Assembly: GCA_016744015.1 (NCBI GenBank)
Contig: JADGFD010000008.1
Location: 98,217-162,216, forward strand
From: Paracoccaceae bacterium
GTDB lineage: Bacteria; Pseudomonadota; Alphaproteobacteria; Rhodobacterales; Rhodobacteraceae
Length of the DNA stretch: 64,000 nucleotides
Direction of reading: 5' to 3'
The position numbers were made by a program, and so were the translations under genes. Positions 50,980-60,224 of this stretch are shown piece by piece. The notes under the pieces were generated by a model. That model was not told the DNA's origin, did no database searches, and saw only the letters and a list, made by a program, of their open reading frames with translations. The first letter of the stretch is position 1; the number at the start of each line of letters is the position of its first letter.

Positions 50980-51567
50980 ATGCAAGACAAAATCGGAAAA
51001 CGCGAAGCCACCACGCTTGCGCGGCGCAAACATATCGTTGAAAGCGCCGCCATTTGTTTCATTGAGCAGGGGTTCCACCAAACAAGCGTGCGCGACATCG
51101 CCAAGCGGGCAAAAATTAGCCTTGGAAATCTTTATAACCATTTTGAAAACAAAACCGCGCTGATTGCAGAAATTGCGGCGCTGGAAGCGGATAGCCTAAT
51201 AAGCGTAACCAAGGTGCTTACCGGAAATGCACCACATAAAAAGAAGCTGGAGCAGTTTATTAAGGCTCATTTTGCGGCCACATCTACGCCCGCCAATGCT
51301 ATACTAGCAGCCGAGATTCTGGCAGAATCCATGCGTAGCCCTCTGATCGCCGAAGGCTATATTCGCAACAGGCAATCTCTGATCACGGCCCTCATTCCGG
51401 TCGTTGAAATGCTCTTTCCCGACGCAGAGCCAGAGCTGCAAGCCGAGCTTATTCTGGATACAATCGAAGGCGCGGGCAATCGCGTGGCCTTTGCCAAAGC
51501 CAAAAAGAAAAAGGCCACGCGCGATGCGCTTATTGACTGGATTACGGCCAAGATTTCGGATGCCTAA
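50980..51567 (+). CDS. TetR/AcrR family transcriptional regulator
   Basis: This 195-residue regulator has the N-terminal HTH (TSVRDIAKRAKISLGNLYNH, residues 30-50), followed by a helical ligand domain. It is divergent from the fatty acid hydroxylase gene and probably represses it and itself through TGAAC-N4-GTTCA. An acyl-CoA or fatty acid ligand would fit both this target and the leucine-pathway site at 42387; that is inference. Its stop overlaps the GFA gene end by 4 bp. Confidence 0.88.
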   Translation: MQDKIGKREATTLARRKHIVESAAICFIEQGFHQTSVRDIAKRAKISLGNLYNHFENKTALIAEIAALEADSLISVTKVLTGNAPHKKKLEQFIKAHFAATSTPANAILAAEILAESMRSPLIAEGYIRNRQSLITALIPVVEMLFPDAEPELQAELILDTIEGAGNRVAFAKAKKKKATRDALIDWITAKISDA

Positions 51568-51917
51568 TCCAGAAACTCCCAGCTATCCGCGCCGTCAAAC
51601 CGCCGAATGGGGATATCGTTATAAGCGTCAGGCGCGACCAGCCTGAAATTCACTGCAAACCGGCCTCCATTTACGCCAGACCAATGGGTTACGCAGCCAC
51701 ACACCTTGCAGCTGTGGAATATGAGCTCTTTATCGCCCCACAAATATTCATGTGTCGCGCCATCGGGCACATACAATACCACGCCCTTATTGGGCGGGGC
51801 ATGCACCCAAAGCGCCGCATAACGGCGGCAAATAGAGCAATTGCAGGCAACTATACGCTCGGGAGGCTGTGCGACCTCAAAAGAAACCGCGCCGCAATGG
51901 CAAGCGCCCCTTATCAT
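51564..51917 (-). CDS. GFA family protein (glutathione-dependent formaldehyde-activating-like)
   Basis: This 117-residue zinc protein has the GFA Cys pattern CHCGAVSFEV, CNCSICRRY and CKVCGCVTHW. The family includes S-(hydroxymethyl)glutathione synthase and many proteins of unknown activity. ATG 51917 overlaps the stop of the DUF2147 gene by 4 bp (ATGA) and opens directly at MIRGACHCG; the TTG at 51947 is rejected. It is in one operon with the DUF2147 gene. Confidence 0.88.
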   Translation of the reverse strand: MIRGACHCGAVSFEVAQPPERIVACNCSICRRYAALWVHAPPNKGVVLYVPDGATHEYLWGDKELIFHSCKVCGCVTHWSGVNGGRFAVNFRLVAPDAYNDIPIRRFDGADSWEFLD

Positions 51918-52294
51918 TGCACTCGCGTCCAGTTTTGGCTTCGGCAAAACACCATCACGCAGCCTTCAACTTCGAGCGTATCTCCGCTCAGGGTCAGGCT
52001 GGCCTTGTAGGTTTTATCATCATCAGGGGCCCAAACCCGGCCACGGCGCCAGTTGTCAGTGCCATTGGCCTGCATATCCCAAATAATCGGTTTGCCGTTG
52101 TTAACTTGTGTTGCCCCGCCAAAGCCTTGCATAATTGTGCCGCAAATCTGGGCGCCATTACTCTCACAAGTATGCAGCAAAACCTGCAAATACTTACCTT
52201 CTTCATTTGTTGCGGTTTGCCAAAGGCCAGTTGGGTCTCCGGCATTGGCAATCATTGGAAGCGCGACAAGCGCAGCCGCAAAAGCTTTTTTCAT
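51914..52294 (-). CDS. Exported DUF2147 domain protein
   Basis: This 126-residue exported protein has a signal peptide (MKKAFAAALVALPMIANA) and a DUF2147 domain: GDPTGLWQTATNEEGKYLQV near the mature N-terminus and WRRGRVWAPDDDKTYKASLT near 85. The function is unknown; the family is a lipocalin-like beta barrel. ATG 52294 has GGGAGA upstream; the frame-opening TTG at 52300 is weaker. It is divergent from hisA. Confidence 0.87.
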   Translation of the reverse strand: MKKAFAAALVALPMIANAGDPTGLWQTATNEEGKYLQVLLHTCESNGAQICGTIMQGFGGATQVNNGKPIIWDMQANGTDNWRRGRVWAPDDDKTYKASLTLSGDTLEVEGCVMVFCRSQNWTRVQ

Positions 52295-52417
52295 CGACAA
52301 TCTCCCGTTGTTGAAGAAAAGGATAGCAAAAAATCGGTTTAGGTCAACGGTGACGTAATGGCAGCTTGCAGCTTGGCAAATTTGCGCTAAAAAGTGGGAA
52401 AAGCTTTGGAGGCCGCT

Positions 52418-53140
52418 ATGATCCTATACCCCGCAATAGATTTGAAAGACGGCAACTGTGTGCGCCTTGTGAAGGGCGAGATGGATCAGGCGACGGTTTT
52501 TAGCGATGACCCGGCAGCGCAGGCCCGCAGCTTTCAAGACGCAGGTTGCGAATGGCTGCACCTAGTGGACCTTAACGGTGCCTTTGCCGGTGAGCCGGTC
52601 AATGCCGCCCCTGTTGAGGCCATCCTGAGAGAATGCAGCATCCCCGCCCAGCTCGGCGGTGGTATCCGCGATATCGCCACCATCGAGCATTGGTTGGGCC
52701 TCGGCCTTGAGCGTGTCATCCTCGGCACCGTGGCCCTGCGCAACCCTGCCCTCGTGAAGGAAGCCGCCAAGCTTTTCCCCGGCCATGTGGCTGTGGGCAT
52801 AGATGCGCGCGGCGGTATGGTGGCGGTAGAAGGCTGGGCCGAAACCTCGGACGTGACCGCGCTCGACCTCGCCAAGCAATTTGAAGACGCCGGCGTTTCG
52901 GCGATTATCTACACCGATATTGACCGCGACGGTGCCATGCAAGGCCCCAACGTGGCCGCCACAGCTGCGCTTGCCAATGCCGTCAATATTCCGGTCATTG
53001 CCTCGGGCGGAGTGAGCTCTATGGATGACTTGAAAGCATTGCAAGCATGCGGTGCGCCCTTAAATGGAGCCATTTCTGGGCGCGCACTTTATGATGGGGC
53101 GATTGATGTGGCTGAGGCTACGGCTTTGTTGAAGGGATAG
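52418..53140 (+). CDS. hisA: Phosphoribosylformimino-5-aminoimidazole carboxamide ribotide isomerase
   Basis: This 240-residue TIM-barrel isomerase performs step four of histidine biosynthesis. The catalytic Asp of [15 protein letters not shown] (Asp8) and the partner Asp in [12 protein letters not shown] near 130 are conserved, as is VIASGGVSS near 175. ATG 52418 has TTTGGAGG upstream; the earlier frame-opening codon at 52394 is rejected. It is separated from hisF by a 342-bp AT-rich orphan. Confidence 0.96.
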   Translation: MILYPAIDLKDGNCVRLVKGEMDQATVFSDDPAAQARSFQDAGCEWLHLVDLNGAFAGEPVNAAPVEAILRECSIPAQLGGGIRDIATIEHWLGLGLERVILGTVALRNPALVKEAAKLFPGHVAVGIDARGGMVAVEGWAETSDVTALDLAKQFEDAGVSAIIYTDIDRDGAMQGPNVAATAALANAVNIPVIASGGVSSMDDLKALQACGAPLNGAISGRALYDGAIDVAEATALLKG

Positions 53141-53144
53141 TTTG

Positions 53145-53486
53145 ATGTTCGGCTTACTAAGTTTTCGTGTGAAAGTTCTTGCAACGATAAAAAAGGAATT
53201 TAGATACGAGCCAAGTCTGTCAGGCGAATTATATAAAATCTATAAAACCTTAACTAAAACAATCCGAAATCAAGGTGGAAATGAATTTGATGCCTCAATC
53301 GCATTTATGTTTCTAATTTTGGATTCGCTTGATGAAAACGACGATTCATCATTTCCGTTTCGTTCTGAACTAGTAAATAATGCCTGTTACTTATCAAAAC
53401 AGGCGAGTTTGGATGTGACTAGAGATACTGCAATGGATTTATTTCGTGAATACGATAGCGGCTTTTTTGATGGAACTGATATTTAA
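53145..53486 (+). CDS. AT-rich orphan ORF between hisA and hisF
   Basis: This 113-residue product starts [20 protein letters not shown] and is helix-rich with a charged middle ([11 protein letters not shown]). No family was recognised. Its base composition is visibly AT-richer than that of hisA or hisF, with frequent AGA, ATA and TTA codons. It is 4 bp after hisA, and its stop overlaps the hisF start by 1 nt (TAATG), so coupling is kept. It is probably an immigrant gene tolerated because it preserves hisF translation. Confidence 0.7.
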   Translation: MFGLLSFRVKVLATIKKEFRYEPSLSGELYKIYKTLTKTIRNQGGNEFDASIAFMFLILDSLDENDDSSFPFRSELVNNACYLSKQASLDVTRDTAMDLFREYDSGFFDGTDI

Positions 53487-54244
53487 TGCTTAAAACCCGC
53501 ATAATCCCCTGCCTTGATGTAAAAGATGGCCGCGTCGTTAAGGGCGTCAACTTTGTTGACCTTATCGACGCGGGCGACCCCGTGGAGAGCGCCAAGGCCT
53601 ACGATGCCGCAGGGGCCGACGAGCTGTGCTTCCTCGACATCGCTGCCACGCTGGAAAACCGGGGCACCATGTATGACGTGGCGCGGCGCACGGCTGAGGC
53701 GTGCTTTATGCCCCTCACCATCGGCGGTGGGGTGCGCGGGCCGGAGGATGTGCGCAAGCTGCTTTTGGCGGGTGCCGACAAAGTGTCGTTTAACTCGGCA
53801 GCGGTGGCAGACCCCGAGGTGATTGCCGCCAGTGCCAACAAGTTTGGCAACCAGTGCATTGTGGTGGCGATAGACGCCAAAACCGTCTCAGAAGGCAAAT
53901 GGGAGATTTTCACCCATGGTGGGCGGCAAAGCACCGGCATTGATGCCGTCGAATTTGCCCTTGAGATGGAGCGCAAAGGCGCGGGGGAAATCCTGCTCAC
54001 CAGCATGGACCGCGATGGCACCAAGGCGGGCTTTAACCTGCCGCTGACCCGCGCCATAGCAGATGCCGTCAAAATCCCCGTTATCGCCTCGGGCGGTGTG
54101 GGCAATTTGCAACACCTTGTGGAGGGCGTGACGCTTGGCCACGCCTCCGCCGTGCTTGCCGCTTCCATTTTTCACTTTGGGGAGTATACCATTGGGGAAG
54201 CAAAAGCATTTATGCAGGAGGCCGGGGTTCCGGTGCGGATTTAA
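53486..54244 (+). CDS. hisF: Imidazole glycerol phosphate synthase, cyclase subunit
   Basis: This 252-residue TIM barrel uses ammonia from HisH to form IGP and AICAR. Catalytic Asp11 in [19 protein letters not shown] and the Asp in [15 protein letters not shown] near 130 are conserved, as are the phosphate loops IGGGVR and ASGGVGN. Its start overlaps the stop of the AT-rich orphan by 1 nt, and its stop overlaps hisE by 1 nt. Confidence 0.97.
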   Translation: MLKTRIIPCLDVKDGRVVKGVNFVDLIDAGDPVESAKAYDAAGADELCFLDIAATLENRGTMYDVARRTAEACFMPLTIGGGVRGPEDVRKLLLAGADKVSFNSAAVADPEVIAASANKFGNQCIVVAIDAKTVSEGKWEIFTHGGRQSTGIDAVEFALEMERKGAGEILLTSMDRDGTKAGFNLPLTRAIADAVKIPVIASGGVGNLQHLVEGVTLGHASAVLAASIFHFGEYTIGEAKAFMQEAGVPVRI

Positions 54245-54564
54245 TGGCAAATGTATTAACGCGACTCGCAAAAACTATCGAACGCCGCAAGGGCGAGGAC
54301 GAAAAAAAATCTTACGCCGCCAAGCTGTTTGCGCGCGGCCCGAGCAAATGCGCCGAGAAATTTGGCGAGGAAGCCGTGGAGGCCATCATAGCCGCCGCAA
54401 AAAACGACAAAAAGAACCTCACCGAAGAGGCCGCCGATGTGCTGTTTCACATGCTCATCATGCTGTCATCAAGAGATGTGAAGTGGAAAGACGTGCTGGC
54501 CGAACTGGAGCGCCGCGAGGGCACATCTGGCATTGTGGAAAAACAATCGCGCGGTAAAAACTAG
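54244..54564 (+). CDS. hisE: Phosphoribosyl-ATP diphosphatase
   Basis: This 106-residue monofunctional all-helical pyrophosphatase performs step two of histidine biosynthesis. SYAAKLFARGPSKCAEKFGE and EAADVLFHMLIMLSSRDV carry the metal-binding Glu/Asp residues (EEA..E..D). It is the last gene of the hisA-orphan-hisF-hisE run, and a palindrome follows at 54626. Confidence 0.95.
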   Translation: MANVLTRLAKTIERRKGEDEKKSYAAKLFARGPSKCAEKFGEEAVEAIIAAAKNDKKNLTEEAADVLFHMLIMLSSRDVKWKDVLAELERREGTSGIVEKQSRGKN

Positions 54565-54625
54565 CGCATTTTCTCAGAAACATGCCCCGCTATCACACTG
54601 ATATTACGGCCATTTTCGACATCTC

Positions 54626-54659
54626 AGGATAACTACATACCTAGGTTTGTAGTTATCCT
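54626..54659 (+). terminator. Long palindrome after hisE
   Basis: AGGATAACTACA / TGTAGTTATCCT form a 12-bp perfect stem with a 10-nt loop, 62 bp beyond hisE. The T-run is short, so it may be a weak terminator or a protein-binding palindrome. Confidence 0.55.
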
Positions 54660-54680
54660 TTGCCACCGATGCATCCAAAT

Positions 54681-54710
54681 AAAAAGCCCCGCCAAATGGC
54701 AGGGCTTTTT
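54681..54710. terminator. Bidirectional rho-independent terminator
   Basis: AAAAAGCCC-CGCC-AAAT-GGC-A-GGGCTTTTT forms a strong stem with A and T runs on both sides, between hisE and the convergent small gene at 54731. Confidence 0.85.
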
Positions 54711-54730
54711 AAATTCAAATCGACTTGGCT

Positions 54731-55042
54731 TTATGCGGCCGCGGCTTGCGCCTGGCGTTCGCTTTCTTCGCGTGAAAGCGCAACAGATGTCCGCACACCG
54801 CGGCCGACAAATTCCATCATGCCTTTAACGCAGCGCTCATTAGGGTCAATCCCCGCGCACATAAGCACCTCACGGCCATCGCGCGAGCGGGCCCAGCGAG
54901 CAATAACCTCAGGGCCGTTACCATATTTTTTGTCATCAGCAATAGCGTCATCCAGTGCTGCCAGCACAACGGCGGCAAACAGTTTTTGCGCCCGTGCGCC
55001 CTGGTCATTGGCATAAGCCGTCTGATCAACGTAATCAAACAT
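54731..55042 (-). CDS. Small conserved Rhodobacterales protein (DUF6280-like)
   Basis: This 103-residue soluble protein contains the strongly conserved-looking core KLFAAVVLAALDDAIADDKK and GPEVIARWARSRDGREVL. From memory this resembles a family widely kept in Rhodobacteraceae (DUF6280). The function is unknown; the C-terminus is Ala-rich. AGGAG lies 6 nt before the ATG. It is flanked by a strong terminator and a 316-bp non-coding region, so it is monocistronic. Confidence 0.75.
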   Translation of the reverse strand: MFDYVDQTAYANDQGARAQKLFAAVVLAALDDAIADDKKYGNGPEVIARWARSRDGREVLMCAGIDPNERCVKGMMEFVGRGVRTSVALSREESERQAQAAAA

Positions 55043-55358
55043 ACGCTGCTCCTATTCTCATAATTCGTTTTGCGTGCAGTGCAATATGACGATTTTTGCA
55101 TTTGAAAGAAGTGTAAATACTGCATACCAGCCACGCGATTAATGCATAGCTAAGACTTTAGGCCGCAATCGTCAAGATATCCACTCAATTTCAGGCCATG
55201 TTTTCTTACCTATCCATTTGATTTAGCTTACTCTTTTTATTTACCATTTGGGCTTTCAAAAAAATAGCAAGGCATTTATGCCAACAACCACAGGGCAAAA
55301 AACAGCGCTTGACCTTTCCAAAAAAACTATAAATGGTTTGCGGCTGGAAGGAGCTTTG

Positions 55359-56294
55359 ATGAATCCCGCCAAAACACAGCCGCCAAAACCCCCGAATCCT
55401 CCGCATAAGGTTGATAACCTGCGGGGCATCTGGTGGATTTTGCTTTCGGTTCTCGGCTCTAGCGCGATGGCGGTTGCAGTGCGTGATGTCTCCGCGCACA
55501 TGGATAGCCGGACAATTGTATTCCTGCGCAGCGCCATTTCCAGCGGGGCCATTCTGCTAGCACTCATGATGTTTACCCGTCTACGTGCACAGCTTCGCTT
55601 TAGCCAGCCAATGCGCCACCTTATTCGTGGCAGCCTTATCGCTGCCTCCACCCATTTTGGGTTTTATGCCATTGCCAAGCTTCCCATGGCCACCGTGACT
55701 GTGCTGTTTTTCCTCGCGCCCATCTGGGCCACCTTGCTAGCGGTTCTGATCCATAAAGAGCAGGTTGGCCCGCGCCGCATCATGGCTATTACGGTTGGTT
55801 TTGCGGGGGCCATGGTTATCCTGCGCCCCGGTTTTGGAACCTTTGAGCCGGCCATGCTGGCCGCGCTGGCCAGTTCTATGCTGTTTGCCCTCGCGCTCAA
55901 TATGTCGCGCGGGCTGGCGCAAGTAGACGGCGCAACGTCGGCCTATTTTTCTTCAGTGGCTATCACCGCCGTTATTTCTCTCCCGTTTGCTTGGCCTGTT
56001 ATGGCCTTGCCAGCCGATATGCGTGGGAGCCTAGCGCTCAGCATCGTTGTGATTGCGGGCGCGCTGCGGGGCTACGCTGATATCGAAGCCTATCGCCACG
56101 GTGAGGCCGGAATTTTAGCTCCAATCACCTATCTGCGCCTTGTATTCATCGCCACCGCGGCGTATTTTTTATATCAGGAAGTGCCGGATAAATTCACTAT
56201 AATAGGCGCGCTCATTGTCATTTCGGCAACGCTCTATATTGCCGCGCGCGAAGCGCGGCTCAAAAGGCTTTCCGGGCGGTCAGCGCCGCCATAA
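55359..56294 (+). CDS. DMT-superfamily (EamA) exporter
   Basis: This 311-residue protein has ten hydrophobic helices in two EamA repeats. The first begins at [20 protein letters not shown], and the second ends at [21 protein letters not shown] Pro-rich cytosolic N-terminus precedes the first helix. Likely a metabolite exporter of unknown substrate. ATG 55359 has GGAAGGAG upstream; the earlier codon at 55248 lacks support. Its 3' end overlaps recR (convergent) by 35 bp. Confidence 0.87.
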   Translation: MNPAKTQPPKPPNPPHKVDNLRGIWWILLSVLGSSAMAVAVRDVSAHMDSRTIVFLRSAISSGAILLALMMFTRLRAQLRFSQPMRHLIRGSLIAASTHFGFYAIAKLPMATVTVLFFLAPIWATLLAVLIHKEQVGPRRIMAITVGFAGAMVILRPGFGTFEPAMLAALASSMLFALALNMSRGLAQVDGATSAYFSSVAITAVISLPFAWPVMALPADMRGSLALSIVVIAGALRGYADIEAYRHGEAGILAPITYLRLVFIATAAYFLYQEVPDKFTIIGALIVISATLYIAAREARLKRLSGRSAPP

Positions 56295-56853
56295 TCGTGC
56301 CATCATCAAGGTAGTTCAGCTCCCCCCCAATAGGCACCCCCTGCGCCAGAGACGTGACCTCGGTGGTGTCCCCGAGCTGATCAGCGATATAATGCGCTGT
56401 GGTTTGGCCATCTATGGTCGCGTTCAGCGCTAAAATGACCTCGGTCACATCCCCACCGACCACCTGCTCGATAAGATCCGGTATCCGAAGGCTTTCAGGC
56501 GTCACGCCATCGAGGGCCGAAAGCACACCGCCGAGCACAAAATACCGGCCCTTAAAAAATGCACCGCGCTCCATGGCCCAGAGGTCCGCCACGCTTTCCA
56601 GCACGCAAAGCTGGCTTTGGTCGCGCTTGGGGTTGCGGCAAATGTCGCAAAACTGATGGGAGGTGATATTGCCGCAAATCGCGCATTCTCGCACCGTCGC
56701 TTCAACCTCGGCCATGGCCGAGGCCAGCGGCCCCATCAGCAGCGCCTTTTTGCGAATAAGCGTCAGCACCGCACGGCGGGCCGAAACCGGCCCCAGCCCC
56801 GGCAGCTTGGCCATCAGCTCAATCAGCCTATCAACCTCGCTACCGCCAGACAT
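56260..56853 (-). CDS. recR: Recombination protein RecR
   Basis: This 197-residue protein helps RecFO load RecA at gaps. The N-terminal helix-hairpin-helix ([17 protein letters not shown]), the C4 zinc finger ([20 protein letters not shown]), the Toprim domain ([20 protein letters not shown]) and the C-terminal Walker-like [19 protein letters not shown] are all present. It is 1 nt after ybaB on the same strand. The convergent DMT gene overlaps its end by 35 bp. Confidence 0.95.
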   Translation of the reverse strand: MSGGSEVDRLIELMAKLPGLGPVSARRAVLTLIRKKALLMGPLASAMAEVEATVRECAICGNITSHQFCDICRNPKRDQSQLCVLESVADLWAMERGAFFKGRYFVLGGVLSALDGVTPESLRIPDLIEQVVGGDVTEVILALNATIDGQTTAHYIADQLGDTTEVTSLAQGVPIGGELNYLDDGTIMAALTARKAF

Positions 56854-57198
56854 TTAAAACGGCAGCTTCATGTCAGCCGGCAAGCCCATGCCCTCGGTGA
56901 CCTTGGCCATTTCGGCCTGCGCGGCCTCGGTGGCTTTAGCTTGCGCGTCTTTGATGGCAGCCAAAATCAGGTCTTCCACCACTTCGCGGTCATCAGGGTT
57001 AAAGAGGGAAGGATCAATATCCAACTCCTTTAACTCACCCTTAGCATTGGCCGTGGCTTTCACCATGCCCGCACCCGCTTCGCCGGTAACCATAATATCA
57101 CCCAAGCGATCTTGCACGCCGGTCATCTCGGCTTGCATTTTTTGCGCTTGCTTCATCATTTTGGCCATGTCGCCGATTTGGCCTAACCCTTTTAGCAT
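56854..57198 (-). CDS. YbaB/EbfC nucleoid-associated protein
   Basis: This 114-residue homodimeric DNA-binding protein shows the YbaB pattern: MLKGLGQIGDMAKMMKQAQK, then VKATANAKGELKELDIDPSL. The ATG 57198 with GGGGAA upstream is preferred to the frame-opening codon at 57255. The dnaX-ybaB-recR order is a conserved module. Here a decayed gene lies between dnaX and ybaB. Confidence 0.93.
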   Translation of the reverse strand: MLKGLGQIGDMAKMMKQAQKMQAEMTGVQDRLGDIMVTGEAGAGMVKATANAKGELKELDIDPSLFNPDDREVVEDLILAAIKDAQAKATEAAQAEMAKVTEGMGLPADMKLPF

Positions 57199-57208
57199 CT
57201 GTATTCCC

Positions 57209-57609
57209 CTATTCCGGTTCTGGTATCGCCTCTTCATACATGCCAACAGCCTCATTCATCAAGGCCAATACCGGCTCCATGGCGTTTACATCGGAATCCA
57301 CAGGGTATCGTTGATCTCTTCGCCATTTGCCGCATGCTCCAAGGTAGCCTTGGGGCCGGCCCAAGCTTCTGCCAGCAAAGCCAGCTGGCTCAGATCTTAT
57401 CATATTCGGGGCCGCCACCACCATGCCCGCATCAATGAGGCAAAATTCCTTTGCTGCTTTTTGGGTAAACATGCGCTGCCGCCCAGAGATATTTACCCGC
57501 CGCCGGCCTCCAGAACCTCATCGGATTGCGCGTAGCTTGGGGTCACAAAACCCAATTGTGCCACAGCAATTACCGCTGTGGTCAGTGGCTTGACAAGATG
57601 CCGCCTCAC
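57209..57609 (-). pseudogene. Decayed exported PilJ-type sensor-domain protein
   Basis: A GTG at 57609 with AAGGAGACC upstream starts a signal peptide (MRRHLVKPLTTAVIAVAQLG to PSYAQ), but this frame stops near 57495. The next frame gives VNISGRQRMFTQKAAKEFCL, the hallmark of the PilJ/NarX-like (type IV pili MCP N-terminal) domain. A third frame gives LAEAWAGPKATLEHAANGEE, and the frame then returns to LALMNEAVGMYEEAIPEPE with stop 57209. At least three frameshifts make it a pseudogene. It separates dnaX from ybaB, which are normally adjacent. Confidence 0.8.
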
Positions 57610-57633
57610 CTTGGTCTCCTTATTACTAGCGGG

Positions 57634-59322
57634 TCAGGCTAGCTCCTCAAAGGGGTCAACCGGTTCCCAATCGTCGTCGAGCTCATCCGGATCAATTGGC
57701 ACGATTCCCTCATTTGCGAGGTCAGAGATTTGATCTGCCTCAATACTCAGGATCTCAGCGCCGGAAAAGGCCGTAAAAACCGCCGCAACGAGCGGGTGCG
57801 CCCTTGCCTCTTCATGCAAGCTCGCCTTGTGGGCGTCATTCTTCGCCTCGATTGTGGTTGCCCCACCCTCGGAAGCAAGGCTGATAATCCAGCGCGCGCC
57901 GGTCCAGTTTTGCAGGCGGGCGGCAAAGCGCGCGGGGAACTCGGCGGACATATTGGCCGCAGGGGCAAATTCAATGCGGCCAGGCTGATAGCTCACAAGG
58001 CTCACGTGCTTTTCTACTTCAACGCGTAAGTGAAGGTCTCGCCTTGCATCAATGAGCGCGAGCACATCTTTGAAGCTGGCGAAAGCCGCCAGCGATGGCG
58101 CGGCGGAAGCTTGGTTTCCTGTTGGAATGCTGGTGTCGCCGCGCGCTGGAACGGCAGCGCTTGTGGGGGGCGTGGCATCCTTCAGGCGTTTCACCAAGTC
58201 CTCCGGCGAGGGAAGATCGGCGACATGCGTAAGCCGGATGATCGCCATCTCGGCGGCCATCATCGCATTGGGCGCCAGTGCGACTTCTTCTAGTGATTTC
58301 AGCAGCATCTGCCACATGCGGGTAAGCGCGCGCATGGGCAGGTCAGCCATAATGCGGCCTCGGTTACGCTCGTCGGGGGATATCGTAGGGTCGTCCACCG
58401 CCTCAGGTGAGATTTTCACCACGCTAATCCAGTGGGTCACCTCGGCGAGGTCACGCAGCACTGCCATTGGGTCAGCCCCTTGGGCATATTGCGAGGAAAG
58501 CTCAGCCAGCGCCCCCGCCGCATCCCCTTTCATGATGTGGTCAAACAGGTCCAGCACGCGGCCCCTATCGGCCAGCCCGAGCATAGCCCGCACTTGCTCA
58601 GCGGTGGTTTCGCCAGCGCTATGGGCGATGGCCTGATCAAGCAGCGAAAGCCCGTCACGGGCCGAGCCTTCAGAGGCGCGAATGATCAGCGCGAGGGCAT
58701 CCTCGGCAATTTCAGCCGCTTCCTTTTTGGCAATGCCGCGCAAGAATTCGCCCATCACCTCAGGCTCAATCCGCCGCAAATCAAACCGCTGACAGCGGGA
58801 CAGCACGGTTACCGGCACCTTGCGGATTTCGGTCGTCGCAAAGATGAATTTTACGTGCTCCGGCGGCTCTTCCAGCGTTTTAAGCAGCGCATTGAAAGCG
58901 CTGGTAGAGAGCATGTGCACCTCGTCGATGATATAAACCTTAAAGCGCGCCGAGGCGGCGCGATACCGCACGGAATCAATGATTTCGCGAATATCCCCCA
59001 CCCCTGTGCGGCTGGCAGCATCCATCTCCAAAACATCCACATGGCGGCCCTCGGCAATGGCCAAGCAGGCCTCACATTCGCCGCAAGGCTCAATGGTGGG
59101 CTTATCATCCCGCGTACAATTCAGCCCCTTGGCAATGATTCGCGCGGTGGTGGTTTTGCCTGTGCCCCTGATCCCCGTCATGATGAAAGCATGCGCGATC
59201 CGGTCAGCTTCAAAGGCGTTTCTCAGAGTGCGCACCATGGCCTCTTGGCCGTAAAGGTCCTTAAACGTCTCGGGGCGGTATTTGCGGGCCAGAACCTGGT
59301 AGGATTTCTCGATGTCAGTCAT
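57634..59322 (-). CDS. dnaX: DNA polymerase III gamma/tau subunit
   Basis: This 562-residue clamp-loader ATPase has Walker A GIRGTGKTTTARIIA near residue 47, a zinc site CTRDDKPTIEPCGECEAC near 65-82, DEVHMLSTSAFNALLKTLEE near 125 (DExH), and sensor FIFATTE. A C-terminal tau region binds the polymerase and helicase. ATG 59322 (MTDIEKSYQVLARKYRP) is chosen over ATG 59334 by family similarity. The acidic tail PIDPDELDDDWEPVDPFEEL is typical of alphaproteobacterial tau. Confidence 0.95.
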   Translation of the reverse strand: MTDIEKSYQVLARKYRPETFKDLYGQEAMVRTLRNAFEADRIAHAFIMTGIRGTGKTTTARIIAKGLNCTRDDKPTIEPCGECEACLAIAEGRHVDVLEMDAASRTGVGDIREIIDSVRYRAASARFKVYIIDEVHMLSTSAFNALLKTLEEPPEHVKFIFATTEIRKVPVTVLSRCQRFDLRRIEPEVMGEFLRGIAKKEAAEIAEDALALIIRASEGSARDGLSLLDQAIAHSAGETTAEQVRAMLGLADRGRVLDLFDHIMKGDAAGALAELSSQYAQGADPMAVLRDLAEVTHWISVVKISPEAVDDPTISPDERNRGRIMADLPMRALTRMWQMLLKSLEEVALAPNAMMAAEMAIIRLTHVADLPSPEDLVKRLKDATPPTSAAVPARGDTSIPTGNQASAAPSLAAFASFKDVLALIDARRDLHLRVEVEKHVSLVSYQPGRIEFAPAANMSAEFPARFAARLQNWTGARWIISLASEGGATTIEAKNDAHKASLHEEARAHPLVAAVFTAFSGAEILSIEADQISDLANEGIVPIDPDELDDDWEPVDPFEELA

Positions 59323-59403
59323 GCGGCGCAGCATAGCAAGGCGAGGGGTTTTCGGCGAGGGGAAAGTGCGATAGCGTGACCAAAAATGTGTTTGGAGCCA
59401 GCT

Positions 59404-60081
59404 ATGACTATGGAATATAAGGCAATTTCGCTAAACCCACCTACCCCGTTGCCAGATGCAGAGACGGAGCGATTGGCATCGGACTATTTAGCCAAAATGG
59501 CCACGCGCCATACGGTGCGGGAGTTTAGCGACAAACCGGTGCCGCTTGCGGTGATCAAGGCCTGCATCGCCACCGCTGGGCGCGCACCAAGTGGGGCCAA
59601 CCAACAGCCATGGCATTTTGTGGCTGTGCAAAGCCCTGAAATAAAAGCCGAAATCCGCAAAGCGGCTGAGCTGGAGGAAAAGGCTTTTTATGCAGGCGGC
59701 GGCGGGGATGAGTGGATCAAAGCGCTAGAGCCGCTGGGCACCGGGGTTGAAAAACCTCATCTCACAACCGCGCCCTGGCTGATTGTGATCTTTGCCCAGC
59801 GCTATGGCGAGCGCACAGATGGCAGCCGATACAAGCACTATTACGTGCCCGAATCCGTCGGCATAGCCACTGGTTTTTTGATTTCAGCGCTCCACCATGC
59901 CGGTCTGAGCAGCCTGACCCACACGCCAAACCCGATGAAGTTCCTCAACACACTTCTGGGCAGGCCCAAATCTGAAAAACCGGTGATGATTTTGGTGGTG
60001 GGGCACCCGGCCAAAGATGCGGTTTTCCCCAGCGCCTCAGCCCACAAAAAGCCGCTGCCGGAGATTTTAACCGTAAAATAG
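59404..60081 (+). CDS. Nitroreductase-family flavoprotein
   Basis: This 225-residue FMN-binding homodimeric oxidoreductase has the N-terminal phosphate-binding RHTVREFSDKPVP near residue 38, SGANQQPWHFVAVQSPE near 70, and HHAGLSSLTHTPNP near 165. The lid segment and order resemble the iodotyrosine-deiodinase-like/BluB-like branch of nitroreductases. The substrate is not known. ATG 59404 has TTGGAG upstream. Confidence 0.87.
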   Translation: MTMEYKAISLNPPTPLPDAETERLASDYLAKMATRHTVREFSDKPVPLAVIKACIATAGRAPSGANQQPWHFVAVQSPEIKAEIRKAAELEEKAFYAGGGGDEWIKALEPLGTGVEKPHLTTAPWLIVIFAQRYGERTDGSRYKHYYVPESVGIATGFLISALHHAGLSSLTHTPNPMKFLNTLLGRPKSEKPVMILVVGHPAKDAVFPSASAHKKPLPEILTVK

Positions 60082-60108
60082 CACCCCAAAAGCACCTTCA
60101 CATTACCA

Positions 60109-60136
60109 TTGTTGAAACTTATAACTGCGATATAAT
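60109..60136 (+). promoter_or_regulatory. Sigma-70-like promoter for the Hint gene
   Basis: TTGTTG, 16 nt, TATAAT (perfect -10) lies 89 bp before the Hint-domain gene. It predicts an 80-nt 5' leader. Confidence 0.6.
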
Positions 60137-60224
60137 GTTGTAATTGTTAATGCCGCCATGCTGGCAGCCATTCCGCGGTGAAAGAGCCAAAAGTGCCATA
60201 CCTGCACATAGTTTTTAGGGCCGG

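Noticed and set aside
58432..59379. 315-codon plus-strand frame opposite dnaX
   Set aside because: The codon-phase shadow of dnaX is rich in Arg/His/Gln and lacks any family features.
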